Source of the DNA: Sphaerisporangium perillae
GTDB lineage: Bacteria > Actinomycetota > Actinomycetes > Streptosporangiales > Streptosporangiaceae
Length of the DNA stretch: 64,000 nt
Assembly (NCBI RefSeq): GCF_023276435.1
Contig: NZ_JALLPO010000002.1
Coordinates: forward strand, 248,001 to 312,000
Direction of reading: 5' to 3'
Below are positions 35,140 through 42,618 of this stretch, in pieces. Every line of letters begins with the position of its first letter. Position 1 is the stretch's first letter. The position numbers were made by a program, and so were the translations under genes. Below the pieces are notes generated by a model that ran no database searches, was not told the origin of the DNA, and was given only the letters and a program-made list of their open reading frames with translations.

Positions 35140-35726
35140 CGCTCCACCCCCAGGCAGTCGCGCATGCGGATCAGGCCGTCGCGCATCCGGGTCTTCACCG
35201 TCGCCAGCGGCACTTTCAGCAGCTCGGCGACCTCACGGTAGGTGTAGCCGCCGTAGTAGGCGTAGGTGACCGATTCGCGCTGCAGCTCGGTCAGCCCGTT
35301 GAGGCAGCGGCGGAGCCGTTCCTGTTCCAGGGTCGTCTCCACCGACTCGGCGACGTCGTCGTAAGGCCGGCGGGCCTCCAGCCGCGCCACGCGGTCCTCG
35401 CGGTCGATCGACGCCTGCGCGGAGCGCACCCGGTCGACGGCGCGGTGGTGGGCGATGGTCATCACCCACGACATGCCCGACCCCCGCGAGGCCTCGAAGC
35501 GGGCCGCGCCACGCCATACCTCGATCAGCACCTCCTGGGCGATCTCCTCGGCCTGGGCCGGGTCGCGCAGCACCCTCAGGGCCACGCCGTAGACGGCGGC
35601 GGCGACCATATCGTAGACCTGCTCGAACGCGGCGCGGTCGCCGCGCGCGACCTGCCGTAGCAGTTCCTCCAGACCGGGCCGGTCGTGCCGGCCGCCGTCC
35701 AGGGGCAGGGCCCGTCTCGGCCTCAT
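35136..35726 (-). CDS. sigK: ECF sigma factor of the SigK type
   Basis: A 196-residue sigma-70 family regulator. Region 2 has AFEQVYDMVAAAVYGVALRVL, AEEIAQEVLIEVWRGAARFE and MSWVMTIAHHRAVDRVRS; region 4 has LTELQRESVTYAYYGGYTYREVAELL followed by VPLATVKTRMRDGLIRMR. Coupling with an RskA-like anti-sigma gene supports the SigK assignment. The first 15 residues (RPRRALPLDGGRHD) are not part of the domain, so an inner start is possible. Such factors control redox-responsive envelope genes in relatives. Confidence 0.92.
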   Translation of the reverse strand: MRPRRALPLDGGRHDRPGLEELLRQVARGDRAAFEQVYDMVAAAVYGVALRVLRDPAQAEEIAQEVLIEVWRGAARFEASRGSGMSWVMTIAHHRAVDRVRSAQASIDREDRVARLEARRPYDDVAESVETTLEQERLRRCLNGLTELQRESVTYAYYGGYTYREVAELLKVPLATVKTRMRDGLIRMRDCLGVER

Positions 35727-35890
35727 GCCTTCTCTCCAACCGTCGGCGTGGACGCGGACATCACTACTTCGGCGCTGGAGGTCCCGTGGATTGCGCGAAG
35801 GCGGAACTTCCCCGTGAAGTGCCCGAGTTGGAAGACGTGGCCGTCATGGCGGCATCATGGCTTCGAGCACCGACGACCGAGGAGCGGCAC

Positions 35891-36421
35891 GTGACCAACC
35901 GTCCCCTTGTACTGCTGGACGTGGACGGGGTGCTCAACCCCGCCCGGCGGCATACGCTGCGGCTCCGGCGCTACGAGTGCGTCCTCGACGGCCAGGCGTA
36001 CAGGATCCTGCTGAACGCGCGGCACGGGGCCAAGCTGTCGGAGCTGGCCCGGGACACCGGGGCTGAGCTGGCCTGGGCCACCACGTGGGAGCATCACGCC
36101 AACGAGCAGATCGCTCCGCGCATCGGCCTGCCCGCCCTTCCGGTCATCAAGGTCAACAGCGATCCTGGGACACGGGCCGGCGAGCACTTCAAGACCCGCC
36201 ACGTCGCCGAGTACGTCGCCGGCCGCCCGTTCGTCTGGTTCGACGACAGCCTCGGCGCCGCCGACTGGCACTACCTGAAGGACCATCCGGGGGTCGACGA
36301 GTTCCTGCTGGTGGACGTGGACCCCCGCACCGGTCTCACCGAAGGGCATCTCGCGCGGGCGCGCGACTGGCTGGCCGGCCGGAGCACTCCCGGCGCCGGG
36401 CTCAGCCGCCCCCGGGCTTGA
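35891..36421 (+). CDS. HAD-like hydrolase
   Basis: A 176-residue protein with the HAD motif I in PLVLLDVDGVLNPARR at its N-terminus and a late acidic motif in RPFVWFDDSLGAADW. GTG at 35891 has a GAGGAG site seven bases upstream. The intervening LSELARDTGAELAWATTWEHHAN is the motif II region, as in actinobacterial HAD-domain hypothetical proteins. Substrate unknown. It stands between the sigK promoter region and a decayed fragment. Confidence 0.75.
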   Translation: MTNRPLVLLDVDGVLNPARRHTLRLRRYECVLDGQAYRILLNARHGAKLSELARDTGAELAWATTWEHHANEQIAPRIGLPALPVIKVNSDPGTRAGEHFKTRHVAEYVAGRPFVWFDDSLGAADWHYLKDHPGVDEFLLVDVDPRTGLTEGHLARARDWLAGRSTPGAGLSRPRA

Positions 36422-36650
36422 GGAAGTCGCGCAGCCAGTGGTAGCTCGCCTTGGGGCCGCGGGACCGCCAGGCCGTGCGCGAGCAGCAGGTGGTGGGCGG
36501 CGGCCAGCGTGCCGTGCCCCTCCTTCGCGCCGGGCGCGTGCCGGCCCTCGCCATAGCCGACGATCGAGGAGCAGTACGGAGCGCCGCCGGCAACCGTCTC
36601 GCTGATCGTCGCGCCGTTAACCGCTTCGCCACCCCTGGTACAGCTCATGG
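36402..36650 (-). pseudogene. Decayed fragment of an unknown gene
   Basis: Two minus-strand frames look protein-like in series: GGEAVNGATISETVAGGAPY with SSIVGYGEGRHAPGAKEGHG and TLAAAHHLLLAHGLA, then, after a shift near 36480, RSRGPKASYHWLRDFLKPGG with a stop at 36402. There is no full-length start. I cannot name the family. It could equally be a chance reading in a GC-rich gap. Confidence 0.3.
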
Positions 36651-36692
36651 CACTAGCGTGCCCCGCGAGACCAGAGAGTGGGGTGTGCCCGG

Positions 36693-36986
36693 ATGTTGAA
36701 GAAGAGCCTGGCCTGCGCGGTGGCCGTCCTCGCGGGCGGTGTGACGCTCGTCGGTTTACGGCCCGCCGGCGCGACGGCCGGTAAGGCAGCACACGACGAC
36801 CGCGGGGCGATCGTCATCGGACACCGCGGTGCGAGCGCCATCCGGCCCGAGCACACGCTGCTGTCGTACGAGGCGGCGGCCAAGCTGGGGGCCGACTACA
36901 TCGAGCCCGACCTGGTGTCGACCAAGGACCACATGCTCGTCGCCCGGCACGAGAACGAGTACCGGATTGAATCACTAGCAAGGTAA
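36693..36986 (+). pseudogene. Glycerophosphodiester phosphodiesterase, N-terminal part
   Basis: The first 89 codons of a secreted GDPD. The signal peptide is [20 protein letters not shown] with an AGATA cleavage region, then [19 protein letters not shown] (catalytic histidine and arginine), [18 protein letters not shown] (metal-binding acidic residues) and LVARHENE with the second histidine. At 36960 the sequence leaves the family and the frame ends after YRIESLAR. The remainder lies at 40209-41054, and the 14 bases before the break are repeated there. An intact gene of 370 codons results if the intervening DNA is removed. Confidence 0.93.
36946..36959 (+). other. Left copy of the 14-bp direct repeat (attachment-site-like)
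   Basis: GGCACGAGAACGAG, coding for R-H-E-N-E of the phosphodiesterase, occurs here and again at 40195-40208. The pair marks the ends of the inserted DNA. Confidence 0.88.
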
Positions 36987-37002
36987 CGGGCATGCTCCGA
37001 TC

Positions 37003-37464
37003 ATGCAAACACCGAGGTTGGACGAGCTATCCCACACTGAGCAAGTGATCCTCCTGGCCCACGCACAGGCCGGTCTGAGGCTAACGATCATGAACATGGA
37101 GCAGGAGCTGGCATCACTGGTCGGCCCCGCCACCGACGACCAGCTCGACGCCCTCGACGGGCACGTAGACGTCATCCGCGCCATGACACACGGCATAAAT
37201 GCCGCCACCCTTTTGCAAGGACTGAAGATCCTCGAATACCTCGGTGACCTCCCCGTGGAGGGCATCGCCGACATTGCCGAGGCCCGCAATGAAGTCGGAC
37301 CATTCGCTTGGGAAGCGATAGCACGCTGTGTGGTGAAAGTGGGAGAGGACAACCCCCTCGACACTCCAGTATGGGGGGACGCCTCACCAGTGGAGCGAGC
37401 AAGATTCCTTGAGGCGTTCACCTACGCCCGCTCCCTCGTCGGGAGCACGCGAGCACCCTCCTGA
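37003..37464 (+). CDS. Hypothetical protein, first gene of the inserted element
   Basis: A 153-residue helical, acidic protein without recognised domain. It opens MQTPRLDELSHTEQVILLAHAQAGLRLTIM and continues with VDVIRAMTHGINAATLLQGL, EARNEVGPFAWEAIARCVVKV and ARFLEAFTYARSL. ATG at 37003 lies 44 bases inside the left repeat; the ribosome-binding site is weak (AAGGTAACGGG). The gene is followed by a perfect hairpin terminator. It is absent from the reconstructed host gene, so it belongs to the element. Confidence 0.6.
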   Translation: MQTPRLDELSHTEQVILLAHAQAGLRLTIMNMEQELASLVGPATDDQLDALDGHVDVIRAMTHGINAATLLQGLKILEYLGDLPVEGIADIAEARNEVGPFAWEAIARCVVKVGEDNPLDTPVWGDASPVERARFLEAFTYARSLVGSTRAPS

Positions 37465-37474
37465 ACGAAAAAGG

Positions 37475-37500
37475 AGCCCCCCGGCTATAGTCGGGGGGCT
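37475..37500 (+). terminator. Strong hairpin terminator
   Basis: AGCCCCCCG and CGGGGGGCT pair perfectly around an eight-base loop, preceded by an A-rich run. It ends the gene at 37003. Confidence 0.85.
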
Positions 37501-37533
37501 GTGCGCTCGATGAAGAACAAGGAGCCAGGAGAG

Positions 37534-37845
37534 ATGTCACCTCACGCGCAGAAACTGCGACGTGCGCTCCCGCACCTCGCCGTCATCCTCTACGCCTTGC
37601 TCATCATCAAGCTCGCTGTCGACACTTGGCCGAAGGCTGGCATGGGAGGAGGACTGGAGTTCATGCTCAACCTCTTCGCGGCTGCGCCTCTCAGCTTCGT
37701 CTTCGCCGCGATCCTGTGGGGCCTGCGGCCCCTGCTACCAGCGGATGCTCACTTCTTCCTCGTGATGGATGCATTGGCCGGGCTCGTCCAAGCCATGCTT
37801 GTCTGGCTCCTGCTGCGACGCCTCGGTCGACGCCGATCGAAGTGA
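37534..37845 (+). CDS. Small three-helix membrane protein
   Basis: A 103-residue protein with three hydrophobic segments: LPHLAVILYALLIIKLAV, FMLNLFAAAPLSFVFAAILWGL and FFLVMDALAGLVQAMLVWLLL, ending in a basic RRLGRRRSK tail. ATG at 37534 follows GGAGCCAGGAGAG; earlier in-frame starts at 37501 (GTG) and 37510 (ATG) are possible. Small membrane proteins of this type can be holin-like or immunity-like; nothing decides here. It lies in the inserted element. The 115 bases to 37960 show no gene. Confidence 0.6.
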   Translation: MSPHAQKLRRALPHLAVILYALLIIKLAVDTWPKAGMGGGLEFMLNLFAAAPLSFVFAAILWGLRPLLPADAHFFLVMDALAGLVQAMLVWLLLRRLGRRRSK

Positions 37846-37960
37846 TTGTCGTGCGACGCACGGCCTGACCATGCGAACGCGGGACCCGGATTCCCTGAGC
37901 GATCTCGCAGACAGCCCGCATTTCAATCTGGTCCCCTCGGATGAGGTAGGGGTTGCAAGT

Positions 37961-38200
37961 CTATCTCAGGAGCCTATTTGCGCCGATGATTTCGACGCCC
38001 AACAAATGACCATCACGGTCGAAATCGAGAACGATATCCCCAGATCCTGGACGCTCGACTACAACCTGCTCCACCGCTTCTCCATCCGCTATGGCATCGA
38101 CGATGTAGCTATACGCGGCATCTACTTCGTGATCATACTCAATCTCATCAGATAGGCGCTCCGAATTCTTCCCGCCGATCGGTTGCGTTTTCAGTTCCAT
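37961..38200 (-). CDS. DUF2283-like protein
   Basis: A 79-residue protein. After about 18 residues it matches the small DUF2283 fold: EIEYDHEVDAAYSYIVDAI and a closing DIVLDFDRDGHLLGVEIIGANRLL. ATG at 38200 gives the closest to family size; the frame is open to 38380 and a longer product is possible. DUF2283 proteins are common in phages and islands, sometimes as antitoxin-like genes, with no fixed function. AT-rich compared with the chromosome. Confidence 0.7.
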   Translation of the reverse strand: MELKTQPIGGKNSERLSDEIEYDHEVDAAYSYIVDAIADGEAVEQVVVERPGSGDIVLDFDRDGHLLGVEIIGANRLLR

Positions 38201-38342
38201 CCAACAGAAATTCGCCTCCCAGTTTTGGTGTTGACAACCACGCGACACTATGGAAAGGAAGACTTCCAGGCCCCGAGACGTTACGACGGTAGCGACGTTG
38301 ACCAAAGCGCGCTCTTCTAGCGACAAAAAATTCGTAGACCCC

Positions 38343-38612
38343 TCATATCGGCCCGAATCCCTCTGTCCACATATCCTCATCTAGTTCAAATTCGGCATAC
38401 CAGAAACATTCAGGCTCGTCGCGGAATCCAGGAAGCTCTTTCGCCGTGAGAATTCGCTGCTCGACGCGTTCAAGTGCGGAGTAGACTCCCAGCAGTTTAA
38501 CATCATCCCCCTCCTCCTCGTTGGCCGAACACTCTTCGCCATCGAAATGAATGACATTTCCTTCCACGTCTTGCGCAACGTGATGCACATGCCAAAGTAT
38601 GTACACACCCAT
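38343..38612 (-). CDS. DUF7336-like small protein
   Basis: An 89-residue acidic protein beginning GVYILWHVHHVAQDVEGN, followed by GDDVKLLGVYSALERVEQRI, ELPGFRDEPECFWYAEFELDED and a last MWTEGFGPI. This order (YxLWHVH, DDVKLLGVYS, PGFxDxPExF, WTEGF) is the one I know from the DUF7336 family of small island-borne proteins, often seen near polymorphic toxin loci. ATG at 38612 is the natural start. Role unknown; an immunity or antitoxin function is possible. Confidence 0.72.
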   Translation of the reverse strand: MGVYILWHVHHVAQDVEGNVIHFDGEECSANEEEGDDVKLLGVYSALERVEQRILTAKELPGFRDEPECFWYAEFELDEDMWTEGFGPI

Positions 38613-38728
38613 AGTCGATCTCCATATAGCTGGCGCTAGATCAGCGCCAATAGTTAGGGCTTTCAGTGATCCGCCCAGTCGCCGCTCGCTCAAGCGGGCA
38701 AGCACGAGACCATAGGGTCAATGATCAC

Positions 38729-39052
38729 CTATTTCGGATCAGGCGACCATTCCGGATTACGCCACTCTTGGGCATAGAGGCGATGGGCAATATTCCATAG
38801 CTCCATTGCCCGAGGGTCGGTTCCCTTCTTCTCGCGCAGGTGATCAAAAAGGTTCTTCCTGGCTCTGCGTGCGTCAATGACGTAGGAAATAGCATCCGGG
38901 TCGTTGACCCACATTGCATACTCGGGCCACAAAAGTCCGAGCGTGGCATGGAGGGGTGGCTGTTCCACAGGCGAGGTGTGCCATACTCCGATGTAGTCAT
39001 CGAGGTCCTCGACCTGTGCGCGTCCGTTGAGGACGTCGTCGATGTAGGTCAT
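38729..39052 (-). CDS. Small hypothetical protein of the inserted element
   Basis: A 107-residue protein starting MTYIDDVLNGRAQVEDLDDY at ATG 39052, with GVWHTSP, LHATLGLLWPEYAMWV and DPDAISYVIDARRARKNL. The helical, Trp-rich pattern with a LHxxLGxxWxEYxxWV core occurs in island-borne actinobacterial hypothetical proteins, to my recollection, but I cannot give a family name. It is transcribed in the same direction as the DUF2283- and DUF7336-like genes, with gaps of about 120-140 bases. Confidence 0.6.
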   Translation of the reverse strand: MTYIDDVLNGRAQVEDLDDYIGVWHTSPVEQPPLHATLGLLWPEYAMWVNDPDAISYVIDARRARKNLFDHLREKKGTDPRAMELWNIAHRLYAQEWRNPEWSPDPK

Positions 39053-39086
39053 AGCTTGATCTTTCGTCCGCGGACTGCCAGCTTGT

Positions 39087-39232
39087 AGACACTACGCGCT
39101 GTGCGACGACCGGCCGGAGTTGTGCAAGGAACTACTGCGGACGCTGTTGGACGAGCTGCGCCGTGTCCTGGCGATCGACGCCGACTGTCTGACCGAGCCC
39201 GGGGTTCATGCAGACAAAGGGAGAGCATTCAG
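39087..39232 (+). pseudogene. Possible C-terminal gene fragment
   Basis: A plus-strand run HYALCDDRPELCKELLRTLL then DELRRVLAIDADCLTEPGVH is a good amphipathic helix in an otherwise empty stretch, without a start, and it runs into the hairpin at 39233. It may be what is left of a gene deleted from the element. Confidence 0.28.
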
Positions 39233-39254
39233 GCCCCCGACCGTAGCCGGGGGC
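39233..39254 (+). terminator. Hairpin terminator
   Basis: GCCCCCG pairs with CGGGGGC around an eight-base loop and is followed by TTCCTCTGTT. The context resembles the terminator at 37475. Confidence 0.65.
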
Positions 39255-39277
39255 TTCCTCTGTTGCCAGTCCTACGT

Positions 39278-39597
39278 TTAGCGCTCTCGCCTAATGCCGC
39301 CATCTCTCTTCACGCGGCACTGACGACGCCGCTCCCATAGCGAGAAGATTGTCAGAGTGACTCCGATCGCCACCCCTGATCCCACGCCGAGCGACGCTGT
39401 AAGCAGCCACGGCATGGATCGTTCGTTGTGATACCACGAAGTAGCACTGCTAGAGCTCCGCAGCCAAGGCCCCACATAACCGGATGGCGGGCTGCCCAGC
39501 GTTGCGACTTAGTTGGCGGGTCGTCTCCTCCCATAGCTCGGTCCAACTTTCGCCAGTATTCTCGCGACTTTCCTGAACTGCCTCTTGGCTCTCTCAT
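39278..39597 (-). pseudogene. Small membrane protein, probably frameshifted
   Basis: One frame has EYWRKLDRAMGGDDPPTKSQ, WAARHPVMWGLGCGALAVLL, another MPWLLTASLGVGSGVAIGVT with LTIFSLWERRRQ. Together they would make one short protein with two transmembrane segments. The frames meet at about 39430, so either one short gene (ATG at 39415, 45 residues) or a frameshifted remnant is present. No family recognised. Confidence 0.35.
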
Positions 39598-39690
39598 CGG
39601 TTGTCACATTTCTCTTTCGCCGGCGATATGACAGCAGTGGCCTAGCCTTCGGCCCGTGCTGCGGGGTATGTGGATTATGACGCACCCGAA

Positions 39691-39718
39691 AAGGCCCCGG
39701 CTTACTGGCCGGGGCCTT
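39691..39718 (-). terminator. Strong hairpin terminator
   Basis: AAGGCCCCGG and CCGGGGCCTT pair perfectly around an eight-base loop. It lies eleven bases after the stop of the acidic protein on the minus strand. Confidence 0.85.
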
Positions 39719-39729
39719 ATAGGGCTGTG

Positions 39730-40107
39730 CTAGGCGGCAAGCTCAGGGGCCTGGAAGAGGGCCAGGGGCACCGGGGCAGCCTGGGCAGGGACAACCTTGG
39801 TAGCCCTACCAACCTTGGTGGTGTCGGCCTCCAGAAGGGCGGCCCGCAGCATGGCCAGGGCCTCCGGGTCAGTCAGAACCGCCTTGACGACCTCGGCGGT
39901 CGTCAAGGCCTGAGGAGCCTCAGCCTCGACCACCTCGACCGGGCGGGCCTCAGCCTCACGGGCCGCGTCGATCTCCTCCCACTCCTCTTCGGACAGGACC
40001 GGGACGACAGCCGGGGCAACCGGTTCAGGAGCGACCTTGGAATCCTCGACCGTGTCAATGTCCTCCCACTCGTCATCCGGCAGGGGAGCGAACGGGGAGA
40101 CCCGCAA
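39730..40107 (-). CDS. Acidic Ala/Val/Glu-rich protein with repeated WEEID motif
   Basis: A 125-residue protein. Two related acidic motifs occur, PDDEWEDIDTVED and SEEEWEEIDAARE, separated by a Pro/Val/Ala linker; the C-terminus has LTTAEVVKAVLTDPEALAML and a basic KVGRATKVVPAQ part. The only in-frame start is TTG at 40107 with a poor ribosome-binding site; a good AAGGAG lies near 40140, where a GTG opens a different frame of 19 codons. A frameshift or a programmed shift is therefore possible. It resembles phage structural-accessory proteins in composition only. Confidence 0.5.
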   Translation of the reverse strand: MRVSPFAPLPDDEWEDIDTVEDSKVAPEPVAPAVVPVLSEEEWEEIDAAREAEARPVEVVEAEAPQALTTAEVVKAVLTDPEALAMLRAALLEADTTKVGRATKVVPAQAAPVPLALFQAPELAA

Positions 40108-40142
40108 GTCCCCGGATGATCCTGTCTGTCACATTGCTCCTT

Positions 40143-40168
40143 GGACGCAACCTTTGTTCCTTGCGTCC
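40143..40168. repeat. Inverted repeat near the right end of the element
   Basis: GGACGCAA at 40143 and TTGCGTCC at 40161 are perfect inverted copies around ten bases, 26 bases inside the right direct repeat. An integrase arm or a regulator site is possible. Confidence 0.55.
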
Positions 40169-40194
40169 GGTTCGTCCGCCTAGTGTATGTGTCA

Positions 40195-40208
40195 GGCACG
40201 AGAACGAG
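40195..40208 (+). other. Right copy of the 14-bp direct repeat
   Basis: GGCACGAGAACGAG, identical to 36946-36959. The phosphodiesterase reading frame resumes at 40209. Confidence 0.88.
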
Positions 40209-41054
40209 ATCTCCGGCACCACCGATGTGGCCGGCCACCCCGAGTTCGCCGGCCGCAGGACGACCAAGACCATCGACGGGGTGCAGGTGACCGGCTGGTT
40301 CACCGAGGACTTCACGCTGGATGAGCTGCGCACGCTGCGGGCGAAGGAGCGCGTCCCCGACCTGCGGCCCGACAACACGGCGTTCGACGGCCTGGCGCAG
40401 ATCCCGACGTTCGAGGAGGTCGTCCAGCTCGCCCAGAAGTACGGCGTCGGGGTGTACCCCGAGACCAAGCACCCGACCTACTTCGACTCGATCGGCCTGT
40501 CGCTGGAGGAGCCGCTGCTCGCCACCTTGAAGAAGTACGGCTGGGACGGCTCGCGGTCGCCGGTCTTCATCCAGTCCTTCGAGACCGGCAACCTCAAGGA
40601 ACTGCGCTCGGCCACGCGCGTGCGGCTGATCCAGCTCATCAACGCCACCGGCGCCCCGTACGACCTGGTGGCGGCAGGCGACCCGCGCACCTACACCGAC
40701 CTGGTCACCCCCGAGGGCCTGCGGGAGATCTCCCGGTACGCCGACGGCCTCGGCGTGGCGACGACGCGCATCGTGCCGGCCGGGCCGGACGGGCGGCTGC
40801 AGCAGCCGACGACCCTGATCAGGGACGCCCACCGCAGGGGCCTCGCCGTCCACACCTGGACCGTCCGCCCGGAGAACTCCCAGCTCCCGGCCGACTACCG
40901 CCTCGGCAACCCCGCGAGTCCCGCCTACCCGCGCGCCACCGGGGACGTGATGGGCTGGCTGGAGCGGCTGTTCTCGCTCGGCGTCGACGGCGTCTTCTCC
41001 GACGACCCCGGCATCGCCCGCGCCACCCGCGACCGCCTGCTGACGCAGGACTGA
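40209..41054 (+). pseudogene. Glycerophosphodiester phosphodiesterase, C-terminal part
   Basis: The 281 C-terminal codons of the GDPD interrupted at 36959. The frame continues HENE with ISGTTDVAGHPEFAGR, then LDELRTLRAKERVPDLRP, TFEEVVQLAQKYGVGVYPETKHPTYF with the metal-binding glutamate and catalytic lysine, VFIQSFETGNLKELR, VHTWTVRPEN, and LFSLGVDGVFSDDPGIA. No start codon with a good ribosome-binding site precedes it; an open frame extends to 40116 through element DNA and could give a product lacking the signal peptide and first histidine. Inactive as it stands. Confidence 0.93.
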
Positions 41055-41065
41055 CCACCGCCGAA

Positions 41066-41110
41066 GGCCCCGGCGCGCCCGCCCCTCTGGGGCCGGCCAC
41101 CGCCGGGGCC
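41066..41110 (+). terminator. Terminator of the phosphodiesterase gene
   Basis: GGCCCCGGC at 41066 and GCCGGGGCC at 41102 form a long stem 12 bases after the stop. The following 275 bases up to egtA contain no clear gene. Confidence 0.6.
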
Positions 41111-41385
41111 TCGTGCTGCCAACACCATGTCGCGACATGTCCCTAGATCATGTCCTTTGAGTCGATCGTCCGCTTTGTGCTTTATCGAGCGTGATGCCGG
41201 GTACGAGATGCTTAGCCAAATGCCGCGAAGATCGGCACCACGGAGGCGCCCGCCTCCGGGCGCCGGGATGGAAACGCCCACGTCCCGCAGGCTCCCCACG
41301 CACTCTCGCCTCTCCCGCACGCCCGTCCCGATCAGGAGGCTCCCGGAACTCTGCCGACCGTAAACACCTCAGCGTAGGAGGGTCC

Positions 41386-42618
41386 ATGATCGGTACGGAG
41401 AACAGCGACGAGCGAGTCCGCGGCCAGGCGGACGTGGAGGAGTTCGCACGACGGTGCTTCCAAGGCACCCCCGGCGACAGGATCGGCATCGAGCTCGAGT
41501 TCCTCGTCTTCGACCGCGACGAGCCCGCCCGGCACGTCCTCGTCGAGCGGGTCGCCGAAGCCCTCCCCGCCCTGCCCCGCGGCAGCGCGGCGAGCTTCGA
41601 GCCCGGAGGCCAGCTGGAGCTCTCCGGCCCTCCCGGCGACCTGCGGGGAGCCCTCTCCGGCCTGGCCACCGACCTCGCGACCGTGCGCGCGGCCCTGCAC
41701 GACCACGGGCTCGCTCTGGTGGGCATGGGGCTCGATCCGCTGCGGCCGCCCCTGCGCCAGCTCCGGCAACCCCGCTATGAGGCGATGGCGGAGCTGCTCG
41801 GCGTGCCGTACGGGCCGATCATGATGTGCCTGACGGCGTCCATCCAGGTCAACGTGGACTTCGGCACGCGGCCGGCCGCCCGGTGGGAGCGCGCGAACCG
41901 TCTCGGGCCCGTCCTCAGCGCCGCCTTCGCCAACTCCGCCGTCCTCGGCTCCCGCCCGTGCGGCTGGATGTCGGGCCGCCAGGCCGTGTGGCTGCACCTG
42001 GACCCCACCCGGACGCGCCCCGTCGTGGCCGACGGCGACCCCGCCGAGGCCTGGGCCAGGTACCTGATGGACGCCCGGCTCATGCTCGTCCCCGAGAAGC
42101 GCCCGCGCCGCCACACCCCGCCGAGCCGGGCCACGTTCGGCGGATGGCTGAAGGCCCCGGGCCTCGGCGGGCACCGGCCCACGGCGGGCGACCTCGCCTA
42201 CCACGCGACGACGGTGTTCCCTCCGGTCCGTCCCCGCGGATGGCTGGAGATCCGCTACCTGGACGCCCTGCACCCGAGGTGGTGGCCCGCCTGCGCGGCG
42301 GTGACCTCGGCGCTCCTGCTCGACGACCGCGCCGCCGACACCGCGCTGGCCTGGGCCGAACCGTTCGCCGACCGCTGGTGGCAGGCCGCGCACGTGGGCC
42401 TCGGGGACCCTCGGCTGCGCCTGGCCGCCGAAGGCTGCTTCCGCGCCGCCATCGAGGCGCTCCCCCGGCTCGGCGCCGGCGCCGGCCTGGTCGCGGACGT
42501 GGAGGCCTACACCGACCGCCACGTCACCCCCGGCCGCTCCCCCGCCCTGGACGTGCTGCGCGCCCACGACGCCGGGTCCGAGCCGTCCGCGTGGCTCGGC
42601 GAGGAGGTCGCCGCATGA
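41386..42618 (+). CDS. egtA: Glutamate-cysteine ligase of ergothioneine synthesis
   Basis: A 410-residue ATP-dependent ligase of the actinobacterial GCS2/EgtA family, making gamma-glutamylcysteine for EgtB. Early residues GIELEFLVFDRD form the metal/ATP motif, then SFEPGGQLELSGPPGDL, MMCLTASIQVNVDFG, and the conserved RGWLEIRYLDALHPRWW near the C-terminus. ATG at 41386 is preceded by TAGGAGGG. It starts a cluster in canonical egtABCD order, overlapping egtB by ATGA. Confidence 0.93.
   Translation: MIGTENSDERVRGQADVEEFARRCFQGTPGDRIGIELEFLVFDRDEPARHVLVERVAEALPALPRGSAASFEPGGQLELSGPPGDLRGALSGLATDLATVRAALHDHGLALVGMGLDPLRPPLRQLRQPRYEAMAELLGVPYGPIMMCLTASIQVNVDFGTRPAARWERANRLGPVLSAAFANSAVLGSRPCGWMSGRQAVWLHLDPTRTRPVVADGDPAEAWARYLMDARLMLVPEKRPRRHTPPSRATFGGWLKAPGLGGHRPTAGDLAYHATTVFPPVRPRGWLEIRYLDALHPRWWPACAAVTSALLLDDRAADTALAWAEPFADRWWQAAHVGLGDPRLRLAAEGCFRAAIEALPRLGAGAGLVADVEAYTDRHVTPGRSPALDVLRAHDAGSEPSAWLGEEVAA

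Larger units (their letters stand above)
36960..40208. mobile_element. 3.25-kb inserted element without recombinase, inside a GDPD gene
   Basis: The insert spans 3249 bases counting one copy of the direct repeat. Base composition is visibly lower in GC than the host gene on either side. It carries about five to seven small genes on both strands, none coding for an integrase, transposase, replication or conjugation protein, and three strong hairpin terminators. A 14-bp repeat is too long for a usual transposase target duplication and fits site-specific integration by a serine or tyrosine integrase into a coding gene. It is probably a deleted remnant or a non-autonomous satellite. Confidence 0.85.
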
